This document shows positions 51,940-58,456 of a stretch of DNA of 64,000 nt, one piece after another. Position numbers and translations under genes: made by a program. A model generated the notes under the pieces. It was not told the DNA's origin and ran no database searches. It worked only from the letters and a program-made list of their open reading frames with translations. Each line of letters opens with the position of its first letter. Positions within the stretch are counted from its first letter, which is position 1. The stretch covers positions 62,001 to 126,000 of the forward strand of contig NZ_BMML01000020.1 of assembly GCF_014645815.1 (NCBI RefSeq), in the 5' to 3' direction. Source of the stretch: Streptomyces fuscichromogenes (GTDB taxonomy: Bacteria; Actinomycetota; Actinomycetes; Streptomycetales; Streptomycetaceae).

Positions 51940-52698
51940 CTACCGGGTCCGGCGGACGGCGGCCCGGCGGCACAGCACCGTCCAGGTGGCGTGGTGGGGA
52001 TGGGTGCCCCGGGCGAGCCGCCGGTGGCCGGCGGCGACGGTGACCGTGCGGTCCGCGGTGAGACAGCACCACACCCACATGTCGGAGTGGGCGAACTCCA
52101 CCCGCTCCTCGTAGTGCCAGTGGACGTACACCCTTCGGTCGTCGCCGAGGAAAGGGGCCTGGAGGAAGCGCTGGGCTCCTTCCGGCAGATTGCCCAGCAG
52201 GTCGCGCGCGCCCTGTGGCAGTACGAGTTCGGGTGGCTGCGGCTCCAGCGGGCCGGGCCCCGAGCGGGCGCCCGTGGCGCCGCCGACCCGGACCCCGCCG
52301 CCGCCCATGGCGGGCCCTCCGGCGAAGGACTGGTGCGTGAAGGAGCCCGGGTCGAGCGGGAAGGTCTGCAGCCGGTGGGCCCGGGTGCCGTCCGGCTTCG
52401 ACACCGGGTCCGCCACACACAGTCCGGACGTGCCGAGCACGACCGCGCTGACGCCTCCGGAGCCGTCCTGCGCCGCCCACCACTCAAGGACGGTCCCGGC
52501 CTTCTGCCCGAGCCGTACGCGCACGGCCGTGCCCAGCCTGTCCCAGCACTCCTGCCGGTCCGGGCCCGACACGACCGGCAGCTCCCCCGGACTGTGCAGC
52601 CGGCTCTGGGCCGGCGCGCTCCGCTGCTCAAGCCCCGAGTCCCGGCGTGCCGGTGCACGGCCCGCTCCCGGCACGTCCGGCAGCCATGATCCCCCCAT
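51940..52698 (-). CDS. Unrecognised cytosolic protein, first gene of the J-domain operon
   Basis: A 252-residue protein with no signal peptide or membrane helix. The first 45 residues look disordered. The body contains RLGTAVRVRLGQKAGTVLEWWAAQDGSGGVSAVVLGTSGLCVADPVSK, a probable beta-rich domain, then a Gly/Pro linker and VYVHWHYEERVEFAHSDMWVWCCLTADRTVTVAAGHRRLARG. I do not recognise a family. ATG 52698 is preceded by GAGGG. It is transcribed towards the CHAT gene with the J-domain, DUF6338-like and small acidic genes. Confidence 0.65.
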   Translation of the reverse strand: MGGSWLPDVPGAGRAPARRDSGLEQRSAPAQSRLHSPGELPVVSGPDRQECWDRLGTAVRVRLGQKAGTVLEWWAAQDGSGGVSAVVLGTSGLCVADPVSKPDGTRAHRLQTFPLDPGSFTHQSFAGGPAMGGGGVRVGGATGARSGPGPLEPQPPELVLPQGARDLLGNLPEGAQRFLQAPFLGDDRRVYVHWHYEERVEFAHSDMWVWCCLTADRTVTVAAGHRRLARGTHPHHATWTVLCRRAAVRRTR

Positions 52699-52969
52699 GA
52701 CGCCCTCACCCCGTTCTTTTCCCGTCGCCAAGCGTAGAGCAGAACGGGCGAACCCGAACAGTGAAGGATGAAGAAGAACTCATATGACGAGTAACTCCAA
52801 ATCGGAGCAAATCAAACGGGCGCCCGATTCACGAGAGGGTGCGCCGCCCGCCCGCTTCAGGCCGCGCGTTCCGGCGGAGACACGCGACACCGCGGTCTCC
52901 CCGCGAACCGGCGGGGGCCGCGGCGCCGTGCCCGGTCGGCCGCTCAGCCGCAGGTGCTCCGGACACCGC

Positions 52970-53503
52970 TCAGCCGGATGTGCTCCGGACCGCGGTGCGC
53001 CCGGCGTCGGCGGCGGCCGCGTGCGGGGCGTCCTCGGCGACCGGAGCGAGCGGGGTGTCCTCGGCAGGTGCCGTGGGCGGGGTCCCGGCCGCCGCCGTGA
53101 GCCGGCCGAGCAGGTGCGCCAGCGCTCCGCCGTCGGCCGTCTCAGCCAGCAGGCGGGCCTGGTCCGCGTGGACGCGGCGGGCGGTGCGCCGGTACAGGTC
53201 CTCGCCGCGCGGGGTGAGGTGCAGCAGCACCCGGCGGCGATCATGCGGGTCGGGCCGGCGGTGCACCAGGTTGTCGGCCACCATGCGGTCGACGAGCTTG
53301 GTCAGGCTCGGCGCCGGCATCAGGGCGTGGTCGGCGATCTCGGACATCGGGTGCCCCCGGCCGTCCCCGACGAGCGACAGGACGCGCCACTCCTCGACCG
53401 CGCAGTCCTCCTCGGCCAGTACCGCGGCCAGCCGCCGCACGACCCGCCGCTCGGCATGGCTGAGGAGGTGGGCGAGGTCCGGCGAGGAGGGTACGGAGGG
53501 CAT
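52970..53503 (-). CDS. MarR-family transcriptional regulator
   Basis: A 177-residue winged-helix protein: LSHAERRVVRRLAAVLAEEDCAVEEWRVLSLVGDGRGHPMSEIADHALMPAPSLTKLVDRMVADNLVHRRPDPHDRRRVLLHLTPRGEDLY shows the MarR recognition helix and the DxRxxxLxLTxxG wing. The last 40 residues are an Ala/Pro-rich tail. GGAAGGA precedes ATG 53503. It is divergent from the amide-type binding protein (114 bp apart), so it may regulate that gene and itself. Confidence 0.9.
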   Translation of the reverse strand: MPSVPSSPDLAHLLSHAERRVVRRLAAVLAEEDCAVEEWRVLSLVGDGRGHPMSEIADHALMPAPSLTKLVDRMVADNLVHRRPDPHDRRRVLLHLTPRGEDLYRRTARRVHADQARLLAETADGGALAHLLGRLTAAAGTPPTAPAEDTPLAPVAEDAPHAAAADAGRTAVRSTSG

Positions 53504-53617
53504 TGCCGGTGTCCTTCCGGTAGGTCTACTGTGCGCGCAGAATACGACGAGCCTCCGCGAGGGCGCCGGGGCCCGGGACCGGAATCCGCGTTCCCCATGC
53601 CCGCACGGAGGTGTCCG

Positions 53618-54691
53618 ATGCGTCCGGCGCCGCCGAGTGACCTGAGCGGCACGCTGCGCCTCGCCCTGGTCGTGCCGTTGCAGGGGCCGGCGGGGGTCTT
53701 CGGGCCGTCGTGCGAGTCGGCGGCGCGGCTGGCCGTGGAGGAACTGAACGCCGCGGGCGGGGTGTTGGGCCGCGAGGTCCGGCTGGTCACGGTGGACGGC
53801 GGGGCGCCGCCGGCCCGGGTGGCGGCCGAGGTCGGGGCGCTGGTCTCGCTGGGCGGCGTGGACGGGGTGGTGGGCTGGCACACCTCGGCGGTGCGGCAGG
53901 CGCTGCTGCCCCGGGTCGCGGGCCGGGTGCCGTACGTCTACACCGCGCAGTACGAGGGCGGCGAGCGGACCCCCGGCGTCTTTCTCACCGGCGAGACCGA
54001 CGTCGCCCAACTGCGGCCCGCGATGCGGCTGCTGGCGGAGGCGGCCGGGGTGCGGCGCTGGTGCACGGTGGGCAACGACTACGTGTGGCCCCGGGTGACC
54101 GCCCGTACGGCGCGGGCGTACGCGCGGGAGTGCGGCGGGCGGGTGCGGGACGAGGTGTTCGTGCCGCTGGGGGCGGACGGGTTCGGGCCGGTGCTGCGCC
54201 GGATCGAGCGGTGCGAGGCGGACGCGGTGCTGATGCTGCTGGTGGGGGCGGACGCGGCACGCTTCAACCGGGCGTTCGCCGGCTACGGGCTGCACCAGCG
54301 GTGTCTGCGGCTCAGCACGCACATGGACGAGAACATCCTGCTGGCCACCGGTGCGGACGGCACCGACGGGCTGTGGGCGGCGGCCGGTTTCTTCGGGACC
54401 CTCGCGACCGCCGAGAGCCTCGACTTCGGTGCCCGCCACGCGGCCCGGTTCGGGGTGCACGCCCCGGTGGTGGGGAGCCTGGGCGAGTCGTGCTTCGAGG
54501 GGGTACGGCTGCTGGCGGCCCTGGCCGAGCGGGCGCGGTCGCTGGACGTGCGGGCGATGTGCGCGGTCGGCGACGCGGTGTCGTACGAGGGGCCGCGGGG
54601 CGTCGTACGGCTGCGCGGCAACCATCTCGCCCAACGGCTGTATCTGGCGCGGGCGGACGCCTTCGACTTCCATGTCGTCGCCCAACTCTGA
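53618..54691 (+). CDS. Cytosolic amide/urea-type binding protein (AmiC/UrtA-like fold)
   Basis: A 357-residue type I periplasmic-binding-fold protein (Peripla_BP_6) with no signal peptide. It starts DLSGTLRLALVVPLQGPAGVFGPSCESAARLAVEELNAAGG, and has GVDGVVGWHTSAVRQALLP, YTAQYEGGERTPGVFLTGETD and LRLSTHMDENILLATGAD. The short hydrophilic N-terminus means it stays in the cytosol, like the amide sensor AmiC, and may act as a ligand sensor rather than transporter subunit. GGAGGTG lies four bases before ATG 53618. It lies between a MarR gene and an NCS1 permease gene, suggesting sensing of a nitrogenous compound, which is inference. Confidence 0.8.
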   Translation: MRPAPPSDLSGTLRLALVVPLQGPAGVFGPSCESAARLAVEELNAAGGVLGREVRLVTVDGGAPPARVAAEVGALVSLGGVDGVVGWHTSAVRQALLPRVAGRVPYVYTAQYEGGERTPGVFLTGETDVAQLRPAMRLLAEAAGVRRWCTVGNDYVWPRVTARTARAYARECGGRVRDEVFVPLGADGFGPVLRRIERCEADAVLMLLVGADAARFNRAFAGYGLHQRCLRLSTHMDENILLATGADGTDGLWAAAGFFGTLATAESLDFGARHAARFGVHAPVVGSLGESCFEGVRLLAALAERARSLDVRAMCAVGDAVSYEGPRGVVRLRGNHLAQRLYLARADAFDFHVVAQL

Positions 54692-54706
54692 AACCAGGCA
54701 CGCCAC

Positions 54707-54735
54707 TTGCCGATACTTCCCATGGGAAGTATCAA
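54707..54735 (+). promoter_or_regulatory. Promoter with perfect 22-bp palindrome between -35 and -10
   Basis: A flawless palindrome (54712-54733; half-site GATACTTCCCA) sits between TTGCCG (54707-54712) and TATCAA (54730-54735), which are 17 bases apart and can act as -35 and -10. A repressor here would exclude RNA polymerase; a MerR-like activator is the other option. It serves the NCS1 permease, 91 bases downstream. Confidence 0.65.
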
Positions 54736-54825
54736 GCTTTGTCTTTTAAAGCAGGTGAAACGTTCGGGAAACAGCGCACCGCGACTCTTCCGTGCAAACG
54801 ACCGGGGACGAGAGAGGGAAGAGTC

Positions 54826-56529
54826 GTGACGGAGATCGTCGGCAAGGAGGCGCCGCCGGCCGTGGCGGACGGCGCGCGGACGGACGGCAAACGGACGTAC
54901 AACGACTGGGCGCAGAACGACACGCTGGAGGACTACTCGCTGCGGTACGCGCCGAAGTCCTTCCGCCGCTGGACCCCCTATGTGGTGGCCACCACCGCGC
55001 TGGGCGGCATCGCCTACCTCGCGGACTTCGCCATCGGCGGTTCGATCGCCATCTCCAACGGCTTCTCCAGCGCGATGGTGGCGATCCTCACCGCGGCCGT
55101 GGTCATCTTCCTCACCGGCATCCCGATCTCGTACTACTCGGCCAAGTACTCCATCGACATGGACCTGTTGACCCGGGGTGCGGGCTTCGGCTACCTCGGT
55201 TCGACGCTCACCTCGGTCATCTACGCCAGCTTCACCTTCATCTTCTTCGCCCTCGAAGGCTCGATCATGGCGCAGGCCCTGGAGCTGGGCCTGCACATCC
55301 CGCTCGCCGTCGGCTACCTGATCTGTTCGCTGATCATCCTGCCGCTGGTGATCTACGGCATGACCGCGCTGTCGAAGATGCAGGTGTGGACGCAGCCGGT
55401 GTGGCTGGTGCTGATGGTCGCGCCGTTCGTGTCGATCGCGATCCAGGAGCCGGGCAGGTTCTCGGAGTTCACGCACTTCGCGGGCAACTCCCCCACCGGG
55501 TCGAGCATCAGCATGCTCGGGGTCGGTGCGGGCGCGGGCGTCGCGCTGTCGCTGATCGCGCAGATCGGTGAGCAGGTCGACTACCTGCGGTTCATGCCGG
55601 ACAAGACGCCGGAGAACGGCAGGAAGTGGTGGGGAGCGGTGCTCTCCGCCGGTCCGGGGTGGGTGGTGCTCGGGGCCGCCAAGCAGATCGGCGGCGCCTT
55701 CCTCGCCTTCTACATCGCCGGGAGCGTGGGCCTGGCCAAGGCCAACGAGCCGATCCAGCAGTACGTGTCGGGCTTCAGGACGTTCGCGGCGCCGGTCGCG
55801 CTGGGCCTCGCCACGTTCTTCGTGATCCTCTCCCAGATAAAGATCAACTCGACGAACGCCTACTCCGGTTCGCTGTCCTGGTCGAACTTCTTCTCCCGGC
55901 TGACCCACCGTCACCCCGGGCGCGTGGTGTACATCTTCCTCAACGTCGGGATCGCGCTCGCCCTGATGGAGGGCGGCGTCTTCGGCTTCCTCAACACCGT
56001 CCTCGGGTTCTACTCCAACGTGGCGATCGCCTGGATCGGCGCGGTCGTCGCGGACCTGGTCATCAACAAGCCGCTGAAGCTCAGCCCGTCGTACATCGAG
56101 TTCAAGCGCGCCCATCTGCACAACTTCAACCCGGTCGGCTTCGGTTCGATGCTGATCGCGTCGGCGGTCTCGATCGCCGCGTACTTCAACGCGTTCGGGG
56201 CGTACGGCAAGGCGTACTCGCCGTTCATCGCGCTGTTCCTGGCGATGGTGCTCTCGCCGCTGTTCGCGGTGCTGACGAAGGGGAAGTACTACATCGCCCG
56301 TGTCGACGACCTCGCGGAGCCGCTGCTCGGCCCGGACGGGCTGCCGTCGGCGGCCATGCTGACCTGCACGGTGTGCGCGACCGACTTCGAGCGGCCGGAC
56401 GTGGCGGGCTGCCCGTTCCACTCGGGTGCGATCTGCTCGCTGTGCTGCAGCCTGGAGAAGGACTGCCACGACTCCTGCAAGACCGGCCCGGTCGCGCTCG
56501 CCATGCCGACGGTACGGTCCGCCGACTGA
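54826..56529 (+). CDS. NCS1-family nucleobase permease with cysteine-rich tail
   Basis: A 567-residue, about 12-helix transporter of the purine-cytosine permease type. It has WAQNDTLEDYSLRYAPKSFRRW before TM1, GGSIAISNGFSSAM, YYSAKYSIDMDLLTRGAGFGYLGS, LIAQIGEQVDYLRFMP and INSTNAYSGSLSWSNFFSRLTHRHPGR. Members move purines, pyrimidines, hydantoins or related ring compounds with cations. The tail has TCTVCATDFERPDVAGCPFHSGAICSLCCSLEKDCHDSC, at least nine Cys and several His, absent from typical family members and likely metal-binding. GTG 54826 follows AGGGA. A strong terminator follows. Confidence 0.88.
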   Translation: MTEIVGKEAPPAVADGARTDGKRTYNDWAQNDTLEDYSLRYAPKSFRRWTPYVVATTALGGIAYLADFAIGGSIAISNGFSSAMVAILTAAVVIFLTGIPISYYSAKYSIDMDLLTRGAGFGYLGSTLTSVIYASFTFIFFALEGSIMAQALELGLHIPLAVGYLICSLIILPLVIYGMTALSKMQVWTQPVWLVLMVAPFVSIAIQEPGRFSEFTHFAGNSPTGSSISMLGVGAGAGVALSLIAQIGEQVDYLRFMPDKTPENGRKWWGAVLSAGPGWVVLGAAKQIGGAFLAFYIAGSVGLAKANEPIQQYVSGFRTFAAPVALGLATFFVILSQIKINSTNAYSGSLSWSNFFSRLTHRHPGRVVYIFLNVGIALALMEGGVFGFLNTVLGFYSNVAIAWIGAVVADLVINKPLKLSPSYIEFKRAHLHNFNPVGFGSMLIASAVSIAAYFNAFGAYGKAYSPFIALFLAMVLSPLFAVLTKGKYYIARVDDLAEPLLGPDGLPSAAMLTCTVCATDFERPDVAGCPFHSGAICSLCCSLEKDCHDSCKTGPVALAMPTVRSAD

Positions 56530-56546
56530 CCCGTTCCCGGACCACC

Positions 56547-56580
56547 GCTCCGGCTCGCGCCCTTCGGCGCGGGCCGGAGC
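56547..56580 (+). terminator. Hairpin terminator after the permease gene
   Basis: A 15-bp stem with one G-U-type mismatch (56547-56561 with 56566-56580; arm GCTCCGGCTCGCGCC) and a CTTC tetraloop begins 18 bases after the stop codon. Confidence 0.8.
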
Positions 56581-56685
56581 TCCCGTCCGCGGACCGTCCC
56601 TGGCGCCTTCCGCCGTACCGGCACACCCGGCCGGTCCACCCGCCGAGGACCCGGTCGAGCGTCAGTCAGGACGGGGAGTCGGCGG

Positions 56686-57858
56686 TCACGGGCTGTTGTG
56701 GCCTTCCCGCGCATGACGCGGGAGGTCCGGTTGTTCCAGCGCGGGGGCGGCACCGTCCTCACCGTCCACCGGGTCGGCGCACGGTTCCTTCGCCTCGGCG
56801 TACTCCGCGGACATCAGCGGCAGGGAGAGATGGGCCAGGTCGCCGGGCGGGGGCGTGCGCAGCGACCACAGGGGGGCGGGGGTCCCGTCGGCGACCGCGG
56901 CCGGGGCGTCGGTGAGGTTCATCCGCTCGCGCAGCCGGCCGTAGAAGTCCATCGGCGCGAGCCGCACCACCCGCAGCCGGGTCGGGGCGGCGTACACCCC
57001 GATCCAGTCCCCGGGGTCCAGCACACCGCGCACCTGCCCGTCGACGCTGACCGCGGCCTGCCCCGAACGTTCCAGGACGCGCAGGCCGACCGCCTCGTCG
57101 GGGGCCGTGACGACCGAGCGGTTGAACGCCATGTGCGGGGCGACCGGGGTGAAGACGAGGCCCTCCGCGCAGGGCGAGACGACGGGTCCGCCGGCGGCGA
57201 AGCTGTAGGCGGTCGAGCCGGTCGGCGTCGCCACCAGCAGCGCGTCCGCGGAGTAGGAGGCCAGCAGCCGGCCGGAGACGTAGACGCCGACGGAGACCTG
57301 GCGGTCCCGGGACAGCTTCTCCAGGACCACGTCGTTGACCGCGGTGACGTGCAGGGGGACGCCCCAGTCGATGTCCTCCTGGCAGTCCGTGCGCACCTGG
57401 GGCGGCGGCAGCAGCGGCCCGCGGCCGTACTGCATCAGCCGCCCCATGTCGGCCGGCACCTCCAGACGCCGGGAGGCGCGCATGGTGAGCAGCAGCCTGC
57501 TGTCGACGGTGTACCGGTCCTCGCGGATCGCGTCCAGCGCCTCCCGCACCGAGCAGACCGGCACCTCGGTCAGGAAGCCGACCCGGCCCAGGTCGACGCC
57601 GAGGACCAGCGCGTCGTTGCGGGCGGCGAGCCGGGCGCCGCGCAGGAAGGTGCCGTCCCCGCCGAGGGTGACGATCAGGTCGGGGTCGCCCGCGGCCGCG
57701 ACCTCCTCGCCGGAGCTGTGCCGGCCGCCGTCGTGCCATACGTCGATGTCCGTGCACCGCACGTCGTGCTCCGCCGCCCACGCCCGTACGGTACGAGCCG
57801 CGTCCACCGCCTCCGCACGCCCGCCGTGCACCACCAGTCCGAGCCCGTTCACCGTCAT
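56686..57858 (-). CDS. NAD kinase
   Basis: A 390-residue ATP-NAD kinase making NADP. Signatures are IVTLGGDGTFLRGARLAA (GGDG), AVNDVVLEKL (NDVV/ND motif), LLVATPTGSTAYSFAAGGPVVSP and the Gly-rich region around GLRVLERSGQAAVSVDGQ. The enzyme is longer than the common 300 residues because of an insert around 130-165 and an Ala/Pro/Glu-rich tail after 330. Streptomyces have several NAD kinase paralogues; this is probably an accessory one. ATG 57858 is set by GGAGG upstream. It lies downstream of the small LuxR gene on the same strand. Confidence 0.9.
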   Translation of the reverse strand: MTVNGLGLVVHGGRAEAVDAARTVRAWAAEHDVRCTDIDVWHDGGRHSSGEEVAAAGDPDLIVTLGGDGTFLRGARLAARNDALVLGVDLGRVGFLTEVPVCSVREALDAIREDRYTVDSRLLLTMRASRRLEVPADMGRLMQYGRGPLLPPPQVRTDCQEDIDWGVPLHVTAVNDVVLEKLSRDRQVSVGVYVSGRLLASYSADALLVATPTGSTAYSFAAGGPVVSPCAEGLVFTPVAPHMAFNRSVVTAPDEAVGLRVLERSGQAAVSVDGQVRGVLDPGDWIGVYAAPTRLRVVRLAPMDFYGRLRERMNLTDAPAAVADGTPAPLWSLRTPPPGDLAHLSLPLMSAEYAEAKEPCADPVDGEDGAAPALEQPDLPRHAREGHNSP

Positions 57859-57937
57859 CTCCGCCTCCAGGACACCGTGGCCGGCCGTTGCCTTCCACGC
57901 TGTCACGGGCGGGGTCGATCTGTCGGGCGGAGCGGGA

Positions 57938-58165
57938 TCACAGTCCGAGGGAGATGGCCAGCCGGGTGAGCTCGGCGGTGGTGTTGATGTCGAGCTTGGC
58001 GCGGATCCGGCGCAGGTAGGCGTCGACCGTGTGCCGGGAGAGCCCCATCAGCCGGGCGGCCTGGAGGTAGGTGCAGCCCGCGGCGATGTGCTTCAGCGTC
58101 TCGCGCTCACGCGGGGCCAGCACGACGGCGGTCTCGGTGTGCTCGGTGAGTGCGACGGGGCTCAT
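57938..58165 (-). CDS. Stand-alone LuxR-type HTH protein
   Basis: A 75-residue protein consisting almost only of a LuxR/GerE DNA-binding domain: LAPRERETLKHIAAGCTYLQAARLMGLSRHTVDAYLRRIRAKLDINTTAELTRLAISLGL. It has no receiver or ligand domain, like GerE. GAAGGA precedes ATG 58165; an upstream in-frame ATG at 58249 would encode low-complexity Pro/Val repeats. It is divergent from the SpoIIE phosphatase gene. Output may depend on abundance alone. Confidence 0.85.
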   Translation of the reverse strand: MSPVALTEHTETAVVLAPRERETLKHIAAGCTYLQAARLMGLSRHTVDAYLRRIRAKLDINTTAELTRLAISLGL

Positions 58166-58213
58166 GAGGGGGTCCTTCGCGGGCGACGGATCGGGATCGG
58201 GCGGTACGGGACC

Positions 58214-58243
58214 GACCGGTACGAGATTGACCGGTACGAGATT
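58214..58243. repeat. Two tandem 15-bp direct repeats
   Basis: GACCGGTACGAGATT occurs twice head to tail, followed by a partial third copy GACC, between the LuxR gene and the SpoIIE gene. The repeats lie within about 50-80 bases of the LuxR start, where direct-repeat operators could act. A LuxR-type dimer binding site is possible but untested. Confidence 0.6.
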
Positions 58244-58456
58244 GACCAATAGGTGCGATTTGTCCGTTTACAAAACCCTGACAACGCGACGTCATGGCAC
58301 TGTCCGCCGACTGTCACAGGCGCGTCACAGGAACCGCCCGCGGGCGTGCCGCCGGGAGCCCAGGGGTGGCAGCGGCGGCGGATTGGTGCTCGGCGGCGGC
58401 CGGGACCATCCTGAGGGGAGAGCCGGCCGTGCAGGTTCCGCGAAGGATGAGCGGCG

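Noticed and set aside
54746..54772. TGAAAC-N5-GGAAAC as a GlnR nitrogen-control site before the permease
   Set aside because: Spacing and half-sites do not fit the GTnAC-n6-GnAAC pattern well, so nitrogen control is not claimed.
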